A DNA stretch of 62,969 bases from Clostridia bacterium (lineage in GTDB: Bacteria; Bacillota; Clostridia; Oscillospirales; CAG-272), in the NCBI GenBank assembly GCA_017547755.1, contig JAFYOX010000001.1:1-62969 (forward strand), written 5' to 3'. The stretch's first letter is position 1, and each line of letters opens with the position of its first letter. Below the pieces are notes generated by a model that made no database searches, was not told the DNA's origin, and saw nothing but the letters and a program-made list of their open reading frames with translations. A program made the translations under genes and the position numbers. Below are positions 27,170 to 36,013 of this stretch, in pieces.

Positions 27170-27520
27170 TTATTTGATGTCTTCGCCGCGGTGCTTGGCA
27201 CAGCCGCCGCAGCCGCAGGTTTCTTCCTTTCCGTCACAGAGACGGTATTCGCCGCCGCAGATCCGCAGACCGGCACCGTGAACAAGCACCGTTGCAAGTT
27301 TTTTCCGTGCACGGACATACAGATGCTGTACCGTGGTGCGTGCGACCTGCATGAACGCGGCACATTCTTCCTGCGAGAAGCCTTCCAGATCGATGAGACG
27401 GACGGTTTCGTATTCCTCAATGCTCATGACAACGATCTCTTCCGTCCATTCTCCGGAAGGGAAGAATTCATGCTTCGGCGGAAGCTGACAGACTTTTTTA
27501 TGTTTGACCGGTCTCGGCAT
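27170..27520 (-). CDS. DUF134 family helix-turn-helix regulator
   Basis: A 116-residue DUF134 protein. MPRPVKHK and the sigma-region-4-like helix-turn-helix (EYETVRLIDLEGFSQEECA, then VARTTVQHLYVRARKKL) are typical. The C-terminus has a Cys-rich tail (CGCGGC) that may bind metal. DUF134 proteins are presumed DNA-binding regulators. It is cotranscribed with the sulfatase, and two ACATATGT palindromes flank its promoter, so it may autoregulate. It is the only clear transcription factor in the window. Confidence 0.88.
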   Translation of the reverse strand: MPRPVKHKKVCQLPPKHEFFPSGEWTEEIVVMSIEEYETVRLIDLEGFSQEECAAFMQVARTTVQHLYVRARKKLATVLVHGAGLRICGGEYRLCDGKEETCGCGGCAKHRGEDIK

Positions 27521-27555
27521 AATGACAAGCCTCTCCTTTTTTCCACAATTTAATC

Positions 27556-27605
27556 ACATATGTTTTTAACGCCGACATTACACAACGGAAAACAACATAT
27601 GTCAA
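27556..27605 (-). promoter_or_regulatory. Promoter of the DUF134-sulfatase operon with two palindromic operator candidates
   Basis: On minus, TTGACA (27600-27605), 17 bp, TGTAAT (27577-27582). The palindrome ACATATGT occurs at 27595-27602, overlapping the -35, and at 27556-27563, downstream of the -10. The two sites are 39 bp apart, which suits looping or paired repressor binding. Confidence 0.68.
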
Positions 27606-27628
27606 TAACCTGTGGGGAATCTGTAGGT

Positions 27629-28405
27629 TTATTCTCCGTCCACCATCGTCCGCAGACGGACGGCGGCATTCCATGCGTTTTTCAGGAATTCCTGCGGGGA
27701 AAGTTCGCCGTACCGTGACGGATTTCCGACTTCCAGCATCAGCGAACCGGTATATCCGGAATCGCGCAGGGTCTCTGCGACGTAATCGAAATCGCAGGCA
27801 CCGTCGAACGGCAGAAAATGCGAGTCGTCGTTGAAGACGGCGGTGTTGTCGTGGATGTGTGTGCAGATCAGACGGTCGCCGAACAGAGGCATATAATGCC
27901 GTCCGGGCGTGAAGCAGAATTCGTGTCCGCAGTCCCAGCAGAATTTTACCGTATCGGTCGGGAAGGCTTCAAATGCCCACGCGATATTTGCAAGCTTCCG
28001 CTGATTTTCAAATGCGATCACGATATTTTTCTCCGCCGCATAATCGACAAGCCGTGTAAAGCGTTCGCGGCCGATATCCGTGATGGACGGCGGCTTCTGT
28101 CCGGCGGAAAGATGAACGACGGCGATCGGCGCACCGGCAAGCACGCAGTGATCGACACAGGCGCACAGTTCATCAAGCATTCCGTTGTCGTTTTCCAGCC
28201 AGATGTCGTTGATATGTCCGAACGGCGCGTGCAGAGTCTCGTATTCCAGACCGTACTTTGCACACAGTTCCGCGATCGACGCCTGATGTTCCGCAGGACG
28301 GACACCGCTGAAGATCGATGAAAATCCCAGTCCCGCGATCTCCCGCAGGTAGTCTTCGTCGGTCAGACCTTTGATGGCGTGAAGGTTGATGCCGAGTTTT
28401 CTCAT
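27629..28405 (-). CDS. Sugar phosphate isomerase/epimerase family protein
   Basis: A 258-residue TIM barrel with ETLHAPFGHIND, IVIAFENQRK, FCWDCGHEF, ICTHIHDN and SLMLEVGNP as the metal-ligand strands. It is cytoplasmic. It follows a glycerophosphodiesterase gene by 42 bp, so the two are probably one transcript. AAGGAAGG precedes the start. It is one of four members of this superfamily in the window; sequences differ enough to suggest different substrates. Confidence 0.85.
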   Translation of the reverse strand: MRKLGINLHAIKGLTDEDYLREIAGLGFSSIFSGVRPAEHQASIAELCAKYGLEYETLHAPFGHINDIWLENDNGMLDELCACVDHCVLAGAPIAVVHLSAGQKPPSITDIGRERFTRLVDYAAEKNIVIAFENQRKLANIAWAFEAFPTDTVKFCWDCGHEFCFTPGRHYMPLFGDRLICTHIHDNTAVFNDDSHFLPFDGACDFDYVAETLRDSGYTGSLMLEVGNPSRYGELSPQEFLKNAWNAAVRLRTMVDGE

Positions 28406-28447
28406 CGTCCGAAGCCTTCCTTTCTTTAATATGAGGAATATTAAGTT

Positions 28448-29146
28448 TTAGATGCCGAAGATTTCCTTCCGGATGCGGAGTGCCGCCAGAGGGATCCGTG
28501 TGGTGATATTCGCGGTCACACCGGTCTGCATCAGGCGGTAGAGATCTTCTTCCTTGTTGACCGTCCAGATCGAGAGGGTATGTCCGGTTTCCTGCATGGT
28601 GCGGATCACCTGATCATTGACCATCTTCTGGTCGAGGTTGACGATCTGATACAGACCGTTCAGGTTCCGATAGGTCTCGCAGGCACCTGCGAGGTCTTCC
28701 GGTTCGTGATCGGAGCACCAGAGACTCAGCCACCAGTCGCTTGCCGAAGTGTTCAGACCCGGAAGCTCTTCCGGTGCGACCGATCCGGTGAAGAGGATGC
28801 GCGATTCCATGCCGTATTTTTTGGCGAGTTCTACGACGGATTCCGTCAGTCCGAACGATTTGACATCGCAGTTGATGCAGATCGACGGATGCGCGGACGC
28901 CAGTTCAAAACACTGTGCCAGCGTCGGCGTGTTCGAATAATCCGCACGGGGATCGTGCGTGAGATAGAGCGTGCCGTCACATTCGTTGATGTCGATCTCA
29001 AACATTTCGGCACCTGATGCGAGAGCAGTCTTAATATGTTCAATGCTGTTGTCCGGTGTTTTTTCACAGCCGGAATGCGCAGTGATGACGGGATAGAAGG
29101 GAACATCTGCGCGGCGTGCGTAGATCTGTTCTGTAATGGATTTCAT
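28448..29146 (-). CDS. Glycerophosphodiester phosphodiesterase family protein
   Basis: A 232-residue GDPD TIM barrel. VITAHSGCEKTPDN aligns with the usual HRGxxxxxPEN motif but has Ser in place of the substrate-binding Arg. MFEIDINECDG keeps the metal Glu/Asp, and LTHDP the second catalytic His. SIWTVNKEEDL is the usual C-terminal strand. The Arg change casts doubt on a simple glycerophosphodiester substrate. There is no signal peptide. The ATG at 29146 is preceded by AAAGGA and the promoter at 29181-29209. Confidence 0.82.
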   Translation of the reverse strand: MKSITEQIYARRADVPFYPVITAHSGCEKTPDNSIEHIKTALASGAEMFEIDINECDGTLYLTHDPRADYSNTPTLAQCFELASAHPSICINCDVKSFGLTESVVELAKKYGMESRILFTGSVAPEELPGLNTSASDWWLSLWCSDHEPEDLAGACETYRNLNGLYQIVNLDQKMVNDQVIRTMQETGHTLSIWTVNKEEDLYRLMQTGVTANITTRIPLAALRIRKEIFGI

Positions 29147-29180
29147 GAAAATGGTGTCCTTTCCGGGAGATAGTACCGTC

Positions 29181-29209
29181 AGTATAGCAGTTTTTCGTAA
29201 AAAATGCAA
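29181..29209 (-). promoter_or_regulatory. Promoter for the GDPD/isomerase pair
   Basis: TTGCAT, 17 bp, TATACT on minus. Confidence 0.75.
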
Positions 29210-29236
29210 GCAAAATGAAGAATATTTTCGCCGGAC

Positions 29237-29266
29237 TTGTACATTCCGGCAGAAATATGGTATAAT
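29237..29266 (+). promoter_or_regulatory. Promoter of the six-gene sialidase/CE15 operon
   Basis: TTGTAC, 18 bp, TATAAT. The stretch GGCAGAAATATGG before the -10 nearly repeats that at 9114-9127. Confidence 0.75.
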
Positions 29267-29311
29267 ATGCCCGAATGAATCACGCAGATTGACGGAAATG
29301 GAGGAAATGCC

Positions 29312-30562
29312 ATGGAACGGATCCATATTCAGCAGACACATACGGTACTCTTTCCGGAAGGAAGCTACGCGGAAGCGTTCAACCGCTTTACGATGACCTA
29401 TACCTCCGACGGACCTCTCCGCGGAAGTATCCGCTATACGGAAGAAGGGGTGCTGCGTTCGGATGAATTTTTTCTCGAAGCGGGCGGGAACCGCACGTTT
29501 TCCTGTCTGACCGGAAATTATCTGGCAGGAAAAACGGGGAAAGACCTTTGTTCCCTGACGCTTACCGTCTGCAGGGGAACCGAAACGGAATTCACGCTGC
29601 ACGAACTGACGGCGGAAGACTATCCCGTCTACAGCAGCGATACGTATTATCTCGAAAACGAACGTTTTAAAGTCGGTATCCGCCTGATGTGGGGCGGCGG
29701 CATCTGCTATATTTCGGACGTGCGGAATCCCGTTGCCGGACTGAGCAACCTTATCAATCAGGCGGACACCGGACGGCTCATCCAGCAGTCCTATTACGGC
29801 ACCGGACCGAACGGGCAGTATACTCCCGGGAATTTCAACAATTCGGACTGGCGGTACAATCCCGTACAGGGCGGCGACAAATACCAGAATCACAGCCGCA
29901 TCATTGACGTGGTTGTGAAGGAATCGTCCGTGTACATCAAATCCCAGCCGCAGGACTGGTCGCTCGACGGACAGATCACGCCGAGCTATATGGAAAACAC
30001 CTACACGGTCATGGAGGACTGCATCCGCGTCGACAACCGTTTTGTCGATTTCTCCGGATGGACGCATCCGTCCGTGCATCAGGAACTGCCCGCGTTCTAT
30101 ACGGTATCCTATCTTGACCGCTTCACGTGGTACGACGGCAGCCAGCCGTGGACGGACGATACGCTGTCCTTCCGGGATGATCTGGAATTCTGGGGAGATC
30201 CGAAATACGCAGCGGACTGCCGTTTCCCGATCCGGAAAAGCAATACGGAAACATGGTGCGCGTGGACAAATCCGGCGGACGATTACGGCATCGGTCTGTA
30301 CGTGCCGAACATCGATATGCTCTATGCGGGAAAGCACGCATACAACGGCTCCAGGAATCCCGACAGCGGTGCCTGCAATTACGTTGCGCCGCTGAATCAG
30401 CTGAAGATGGTCTCATATTATCCGATCGAATACAGCTATCTGATCGCGGTCGGTTCCGTAGAGGAGATCCGTGCGGTGTTCACGGAAAAACGTGATTTTG
30501 CGGACAACCTTGCGCTTCGTACCAACTATACATCCATGCGGATCGCGGACAAAGCTCCGTGA
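29312..30562 (+). CDS. Hypothetical protein, probably a beta-rich carbohydrate-active protein
   Basis: A 416-residue protein of no family I can name. An N-terminal beta-sandwich-like part (about 1-115) is followed by a large region rich in Trp, Tyr and Asn, with RLIQQSYYGTGPNG, NNSDWRYNPVQGGD and LPAFYTVSYLDR. These aromatic clusters look like a sugar-binding cleft, and the overall feel is of a galactose-mutarotase-like super-sandwich as found in lyases and some glycosidases. There is no signal peptide. It is the first gene of the operon to 36012, with GGAGG before the start. Confidence 0.65.
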   Translation: MERIHIQQTHTVLFPEGSYAEAFNRFTMTYTSDGPLRGSIRYTEEGVLRSDEFFLEAGGNRTFSCLTGNYLAGKTGKDLCSLTLTVCRGTETEFTLHELTAEDYPVYSSDTYYLENERFKVGIRLMWGGGICYISDVRNPVAGLSNLINQADTGRLIQQSYYGTGPNGQYTPGNFNNSDWRYNPVQGGDKYQNHSRIIDVVVKESSVYIKSQPQDWSLDGQITPSYMENTYTVMEDCIRVDNRFVDFSGWTHPSVHQELPAFYTVSYLDRFTWYDGSQPWTDDTLSFRDDLEFWGDPKYAADCRFPIRKSNTETWCAWTNPADDYGIGLYVPNIDMLYAGKHAYNGSRNPDSGACNYVAPLNQLKMVSYYPIEYSYLIAVGSVEEIRAVFTEKRDFADNLALRTNYTSMRIADKAP

Positions 30563-30601
30563 GCCGTACGAAATCTGTAATTACAGAGGAAGGGACAGAT
30601 C

Positions 30602-32305
30602 ATGACTCTGAATTTCCCGAACAATACCCGACGGGAACTGCACAGCGGCGCGGAACACAGCATTTACGACATGAAGTTCCGCCGGAAGTTTTCCGTCAAC
30701 CCCTATAAAACCCTGCAGATGAAGCTCGGCGAAATGAGTTTCAGCAAGGACTGGCTCAACACATCGCGCGGCGATCCGTATCCGGTTGTCGGACAGGACG
30801 GAGAGGGAACGCTTACCGAGACCACCGGAAACGGACGTTTTGCGGTACGCAATTTCTCAAGAAGGTCCGCGGACGAAGCGCGCCTTCTCGGACAGCATTT
30901 CCCCTATGCCACGTACGAACTCGTTCTGCATACCCTCGATCATGCGTCCGCCGGATTTCTGATTTCCGCGATGCCCGGCGACCGTTCGGCATATACGGAA
31001 GAAAACACGCCGGTTCTGCGGGTGTCTCTCGTCCGCGTGCCGGGCAGAAATACCGTCCGCATCGCATACGAGCTGACCGTCGGCGGCGTTTCGCGCGGCG
31101 AAGTGACCGAAGAGAGGGAATATCCGTACGTACCCGGCATGAGCCTCATTCTCACCTGCCGCGGACGTTTCTTTGACGTATACCTGCGTGACGACAAACG
31201 TCCGGTTTCCAGACTGACGCTCGATCTGCCGGAATTTTCGGAAATTATCCGGCACGGAACCTTCGTGAACGCGATTGCAGCACACTGGTACCGCTGTGCG
31301 CCGAACGGTTCCTTTACGGCGGATGAGGTAAAGTTTTATCTGGATGCCGGCGTCAGCCATGCCGACATGAAAACGATCCGTTACGAAGATGGTACGCCCA
31401 TCATGAGTGACGGCAAGCTCTTTCTGACGCTGTCGTCCCGTCTCGAAGCCGGCGGCTTCCAGTCCGTGATCTCATGGAATCCCTCGACGGCGGAATTCCG
31501 GATGGAAGGCGCGATCTTCTTCGACTGCGGGGACGACCGCTGGTGCTCCGACGTTGCGTCGTCGGTCATATTCAACCGTTATACGAACGAATGGTATATC
31601 TGGGCATGCTCGTTCTCGCACGGACACATCCTCTGTCACGGAACGTCCATTGCCGACCTCCGCTACGGCATCAATGTCATCGACGCGGAGCTGATGCCGA
31701 CCGAAACGCTCGAATCTGCCGACGCTTCCACCGATTCTCTCGCGGCACAGGCAGGTGCTTCTGCCGGTTCGACGGCAGCACTTTCCGACGATACGCTCTG
31801 GCTGGCGAAATCCGGGGATGAAGACCCCGATTTTGTCTACGACCGCGAAACGGGCAAATGGTACATGATGATCTGCCGCGGCGTCCGCGAAAACGGCGGC
31901 ACGCACTACCGTTATTTCCTCTACGAATCCGACGAACCGTTCTCCGGCTACAGATATGTTGACAAAACCCTGACCGGATCGAATACCGGCGGTTCCATCG
32001 TCCGTGTCGGCGGAAAACTGCAGTTCGTCTGCGGCTCCAACTTCGACAAGCGTGCCTGCTACCATGTATACGACCTGCACGACCTCTCCAAGGTCGACTA
32101 TATCCGCTGTGATTTCGACGACGGCGGCTTCCGCGGATGGGGTACCGTGATCCCCGTGCCGTGCGGAAACCGGACGAAATATATGTGGATGACCTTCGAC
32201 CGGCACGGCGGCAGCAGCTACAACTGGAGCTACGGCAATATTTATGTTTACGAATCCGACCTCATGAATTCGGGATATGAGGGCGGCATCCAATACAATC
32301 TGTGA
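30602..32305 (+). CDS. Hypothetical protein with GH43/GH32-like propeller features
   Basis: A 567-residue two-part protein. The N-terminal half (about 1-245) looks like a jelly-roll binding domain. The C-terminal half has propeller-like repeats such as EWYIWACSFSHG, DPDFVYDRETGKWYMM and GGSIVRVGGKLQF, seen in GH43- or GH32-type proteins. A Ser/Ala-rich linker near 375-395 interrupts it. Catalytic acids cannot be assigned with confidence. No signal peptide is present. It lies 39 bp after the previous gene and 10 bp before the deacetylase gene. Confidence 0.65.
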   Translation: MTLNFPNNTRRELHSGAEHSIYDMKFRRKFSVNPYKTLQMKLGEMSFSKDWLNTSRGDPYPVVGQDGEGTLTETTGNGRFAVRNFSRRSADEARLLGQHFPYATYELVLHTLDHASAGFLISAMPGDRSAYTEENTPVLRVSLVRVPGRNTVRIAYELTVGGVSRGEVTEEREYPYVPGMSLILTCRGRFFDVYLRDDKRPVSRLTLDLPEFSEIIRHGTFVNAIAAHWYRCAPNGSFTADEVKFYLDAGVSHADMKTIRYEDGTPIMSDGKLFLTLSSRLEAGGFQSVISWNPSTAEFRMEGAIFFDCGDDRWCSDVASSVIFNRYTNEWYIWACSFSHGHILCHGTSIADLRYGINVIDAELMPTETLESADASTDSLAAQAGASAGSTAALSDDTLWLAKSGDEDPDFVYDRETGKWYMMICRGVRENGGTHYRYFLYESDEPFSGYRYVDKTLTGSNTGGSIVRVGGKLQFVCGSNFDKRACYHVYDLHDLSKVDYIRCDFDDGGFRGWGTVIPVPCGNRTKYMWMTFDRHGGSSYNWSYGNIYVYESDLMNSGYEGGIQYNL

Positions 32306-32315
32306 GGTGCAAGTT

Positions 32316-33017
32316 ATGTTCAACGGAAAAATGAAAGCCGTCACGTTCAGCTACGACGACGGCGTGACGCAGGACCAGCGTCTGATCAGAATTTTCGAAA
32401 AGTACGATCTGAAATGTACGTTCAATCTCAACTCCGGACTGCTCGGCAAACCCGGCTCCCTTGTCAGAGAAGATGTGACCGTCGCGCACGTCAAACCGCG
32501 TCCCTGTGAAGTCCGCGGCATCTACGACGGTCATGAGATCGCCGTACATACCCTGACCCATCCGGCACTGTCGCATCTTTCCGACGAAGACGTTGTCCGC
32601 GAAGTCGAGGAAGACCGCATCGCGCTGTCCGAACTGGCGGGTTACGAAGTGGTCGGTATGGCATACCCGGGCGGCACGCACGTGATGAACGAACACGTTG
32701 CCGACCTGATCCGCACCCGTACCGGCGTGAAATACGCACGTACCACGACTTCCACGCACAATTTCGACCTCCAGCAGAATCTCCACATCTTCAATCCGAC
32801 CGTATATCACCATGTCGAATGGGACAAGCTGTTCGAACTCGGCGAAAAGTTCATTTCCCTTCAGACGGACGTTCCGCAGATCTACTATATCTGGGGACAC
32901 GCCTACGAATTTGACATCCACGGCGACTGGGATCGCTTCGAAGAATTCTGCAGGATGATTTCCGGCCACAGAGACATCTTCTACGGAACCAACCGTGAAG
33001 TCCTTCTGGGAGAATAA
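32316..33017 (+). CDS. Polysaccharide deacetylase family protein (CE4/NodB-like)
   Basis: A 233-residue NodB-fold protein. AVTFSYDDGVT holds the catalytic-base/metal Asp pair (classically TFDDG), and IAVHTLTHPALSHL the two metal His (classically HxxxH). GMAYPGGTH fits the next motif. Substrates may be N- or O-acetyl groups on sugars. There is no export signal, unlike peptidoglycan deacetylases, so a small imported substrate is likely. The start at 32316 is selected by GAGGTG upstream. The next gene starts 3 bp after its stop, showing tight coupling. Confidence 0.82.
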   Translation: MFNGKMKAVTFSYDDGVTQDQRLIRIFEKYDLKCTFNLNSGLLGKPGSLVREDVTVAHVKPRPCEVRGIYDGHEIAVHTLTHPALSHLSDEDVVREVEEDRIALSELAGYEVVGMAYPGGTHVMNEHVADLIRTRTGVKYARTTTSTHNFDLQQNLHIFNPTVYHHVEWDKLFELGEKFISLQTDVPQIYYIWGHAYEFDIHGDWDRFEEFCRMISGHRDIFYGTNREVLLGE

Positions 33018-33020
33018 GAC

Positions 33021-34367
33021 ATGATTCCGTACAACATTCCTTCAAACGAACGCGGCACCAAGCCGGCGGACGGCATCTGTACCGGAGATCCGTTTGTCCC
33101 CGCATCCGGCAGCGATCAGTTCCGGATCCCCGCGCTTGTCACGATGAACGACGGTACCGTCGTTGCGGCGGCAGACGCACGCTGGAACACCCACGCCGAC
33201 GGCTGCGGACTTGACACGATCGTGTCTTTCTCCGAAGACAACGGAAAAACCTGGCGGTATACGTTCGCAAACTACCTCGGTGACAACGGCAACCGTATGA
33301 ACCGGTTGTCTACAACATTCATCGATCCTCTGCTTGCCGCGCACGGCGATACGATCTATCTTCTGGTCGACCTGTTTCCCGGCGGCGTTGCTCTGAACTC
33401 GACGAAGTACCGTCCGGAACCCTCGACCGGCTATAATGAAGACGGAAAGCTTCTGCTCCGGTATTACGACTCCCCTGCGTACGATTATTATCTCGGCGAT
33501 TTTGACGAATCCGGCACCGCGAATCTCTTCCGGAAGGACGGAACCGTGATTGAAGGCTACACCGCCGACCGCTGGTTCAATCTGTACTGGAAGGGACGTG
33601 AGATCAGCAATCTCTTCTATTACACTTCGCCGTACCGCGTCGTGTCCACGAGCTTTCTCTATCTGACGACGAGCCGCGACAAGGGCAGAACATGGTCGGC
33701 TCCGCAGATCCTCAATCCGCAGGTCAAGCGTCCGAACGAACCGTTCTACGGCACCGCACCCGGACGCGGCACCGTGACGAAATCCGGCAGGATCCTGTTC
33801 CCGTGCTATTACTACATTTACGGCGTACAGGGTGCAAGCTTCATTTTCTCCGATGACGGCATTCACTGGAAGCGTACCCCCACCATCAGCAATACCTCCA
33901 GCGAACATCAACTGACCGAACTGTCCGACGGGACGATCCGGTCGATCTTCCGCAATCCGCTCGGCAGGATCTGCTATGCGGACGCCAAGCCGGACGGAGA
34001 CAATTATGTATGGGGTGACGTGGTCGAAACGGATATCCTGCTGAACGGACGGAGCTCCAACTGCATGATCTCCTCGCTTCTGTATTCGAAACAGGCGGAC
34101 GGCTGCGACGTGATCCTCGTTGCCTGTCCCGCAAACGGCGGCAGCCGTACCGATCTCGGCGGACGCTACAACGGCGTTCTCCGTGCGGCTCTGTACGATC
34201 CGCAGACCGGGGAAACAAGATGGAAGACCCTCTGCGAGATCAACGGAAACGACGATTTCTACGGGTATTCCTGCCTGACCGAACTGTCCGACGGCACCAT
34301 TGCGCTCCTGTACGAAAATCCCTGCGACATCAATTTCCGGTATCAGATTTTCCGGATCGATCTTTAA
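33021..34367 (+). CDS. GH33-type exo-alpha-sialidase-like protein
   Basis: A 448-residue six-bladed propeller. The RIP motif is present as FRIPAL (about 34-39), with Asp boxes SEDNGKTWRY, SRDKGRTWSAP and SDDGIHWKRT. This is the best sialidase candidate in the window, cleaving terminal nonulosonic acids. The three catalytic Arg and the Tyr/Glu pair were not individually confirmed. No signal peptide is present. It is immediately followed by a YhcH/NanQ-like gene, which supports a role in sialic acid release and use. Confidence 0.8.
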   Translation: MIPYNIPSNERGTKPADGICTGDPFVPASGSDQFRIPALVTMNDGTVVAAADARWNTHADGCGLDTIVSFSEDNGKTWRYTFANYLGDNGNRMNRLSTTFIDPLLAAHGDTIYLLVDLFPGGVALNSTKYRPEPSTGYNEDGKLLLRYYDSPAYDYYLGDFDESGTANLFRKDGTVIEGYTADRWFNLYWKGREISNLFYYTSPYRVVSTSFLYLTTSRDKGRTWSAPQILNPQVKRPNEPFYGTAPGRGTVTKSGRILFPCYYYIYGVQGASFIFSDDGIHWKRTPTISNTSSEHQLTELSDGTIRSIFRNPLGRICYADAKPDGDNYVWGDVVETDILLNGRSSNCMISSLLYSKQADGCDVILVACPANGGSRTDLGGRYNGVLRAALYDPQTGETRWKTLCEINGNDDFYGYSCLTELSDGTIALLYENPCDINFRYQIFRIDL

Positions 34368-34394
34368 AATTTCAGCAAAGAGAGGTATATTCAA

Positions 34395-34844
34395 ATGATC
34401 ACAGACCACATCCGAAACCGTCATCTCTATGCCGGTCTCGCGCCGGAGATCCGTCTGGCGCTCGACTACTGCGCGAAAATGTACGAAGAAGGCTTCCGCG
34501 AAACCGACGACGCGATCGCGGACAATGTTACCATGAAATGTCATCCGCTGACGACCCGTCCGATATCTGCTATCACATGGGAAGCGCACCACCGTGCGAC
34601 CGACATCCATTTCATCGTGGACGGACGCGAAATCATCGGCTATGCCGACCGGACGAATCTGAAGATCACGCAGGATCAGCCGGAAGACGATTTCATGCTC
34701 CTCGAAGGCGACAAGATCGGCGGTTTTATCACGCTGGAACCCGGTTATTTCATGCTGACATTCCCGGACGACGCACATGCGCCGTGCCTGTCTCCGGAAG
34801 AACCGGTGAACTGCAATAAAGTCGTCGCGAAAATTTTCCTGTAA
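34395..34844 (+). CDS. YhcH/YjgK/YiaL family protein (NanQ-like anomerase)
   Basis: A 149-residue cupin-like protein. EAHHRATDIHFIVDG and PGYFMLTFPDDAHAPC contain the His and Glu residues characteristic of the YhcH (DUF386) family. E. coli NanQ of this family speeds the anomer conversion of N-acetylneuraminate after sialidase action; others act with beta-galactosidase-type enzymes. Its place right after a GH33-type gene fits the former. It is cytoplasmic, with AGAGG before the start. Confidence 0.86.
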   Translation: MITDHIRNRHLYAGLAPEIRLALDYCAKMYEEGFRETDDAIADNVTMKCHPLTTRPISAITWEAHHRATDIHFIVDGREIIGYADRTNLKITQDQPEDDFMLLEGDKIGGFITLEPGYFMLTFPDDAHAPCLSPEEPVNCNKVVAKIFL

Positions 34845-34878
34845 ATCTCCATCCATACCATCTGAAAGGGGAACCCGC

Positions 34879-36012
34879 ATGAAAATCACATCCTATGAAG
34901 TTCTCGGGAAACTGCCCGATCTCTTTGCCTTTGACGACGGACGTCCGGTGAAGACGTTCGATGACTGGCGGGAACGCCGGAAGGAGCTGTACAGAACCGC
35001 TGTGGAACTGCAGTATGGTGAGATCCCGCCGGAACCCGAGTTTCTGGAGATCGATCCGCTGACGACGCCGAACACGCCCGGACGTATGAACATCTGGCGT
35101 CTGACGACCGGTACCCGTGCGCATCCCGTTTCCTTCACCATGTACGCCCACATTCCGCAGGGAACTGCGCCGTATCCGACCGTGATTGACGGCGACCTCT
35201 GCTACGAATGCATGCAGGATCCGGTAATTTACAAGAAATTTTCGGATCAGGGGATCATGCTCGTGAAGTTCAACCGGGACGAGATCGTACCGGATACCCG
35301 TAATCCGAAGCGCACCGGCAATCTGTACGAAACCTACGCCGACCGGAAGTTCGGTGCGCTGGCGGCATGGGCATGGGGCTACAGCCGCGTGCTGGACGCG
35401 CTCGAAATCCTCGGCATCGTCGATAAGACCAGCGTGACTTTCACCGGACTTTCGCGCGGTGCCAAGGCGGCGATGCTTGCCGGCGTTCTCGACGAACGCG
35501 CGACCATCGTCAATCCCGAAGCAACGTGTGCGGGAAGCTGCAGCTGCTACCGCATCCACATGAAAGCCCTGACCGAAGACGGCAGGGAACTGCGCAGCGA
35601 AACGCTGAAGGACATCATCAACGCATTCCCGGACTGGTTCGGACCCGGCATGAAGGCATACGAAGACGATGAAAACTCCCTTCCGTTCGATTCGCACTTT
35701 CTGAAAGCTCTCGTCGCACCGCGTGTTTTCTTTGATTCCCAGGCGGAAAGCGACATCTGGTCGGGACCCGTGAATACCTGGCAGACGAGCATTGCCGCAC
35801 TTGAGGTCTGGAAAATGTACGGCAAACCGGAAAATGTCCTCTGGTACTGGCGCAGCGGCGGTCACGCCCACACGCCGGAAGATTTCGATATGCTCATCGA
35901 AGTCATCAACCGCGAACGCCTCGGCACGCCTCTGAAATCCGAAAAATTCATGCGCCTCCCCTTTGATCCGCCGGAACCGATCTTCGACTGGAAAGCACCC
36001 TTTGAACTATAA
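34879..36012 (+). CDS. CE15-like alpha/beta hydrolase (glucuronoyl esterase-type)
   Basis: A 377-residue alpha/beta hydrolase. FTGLSRGAKAAM is the nucleophile elbow with Ser at about 192, and WRSGGHAHTPEDF supplies the catalytic His near 330. LVAPRVFFDSQAESDIWSGP is a family-typical strand before the active site. It differs greatly from the other CE15-like gene at 7905. Family enzymes hydrolyse uronoyl esters. No signal peptide is present. It is the last gene of the operon before a strong terminator. Confidence 0.76.
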   Translation: MKITSYEVLGKLPDLFAFDDGRPVKTFDDWRERRKELYRTAVELQYGEIPPEPEFLEIDPLTTPNTPGRMNIWRLTTGTRAHPVSFTMYAHIPQGTAPYPTVIDGDLCYECMQDPVIYKKFSDQGIMLVKFNRDEIVPDTRNPKRTGNLYETYADRKFGALAAWAWGYSRVLDALEILGIVDKTSVTFTGLSRGAKAAMLAGVLDERATIVNPEATCAGSCSCYRIHMKALTEDGRELRSETLKDIINAFPDWFGPGMKAYEDDENSLPFDSHFLKALVAPRVFFDSQAESDIWSGPVNTWQTSIAALEVWKMYGKPENVLWYWRSGGHAHTPEDFDMLIEVINRERLGTPLKSEKFMRLPFDPPEPIFDWKAPFEL

Positions 36013-36013
36013 T

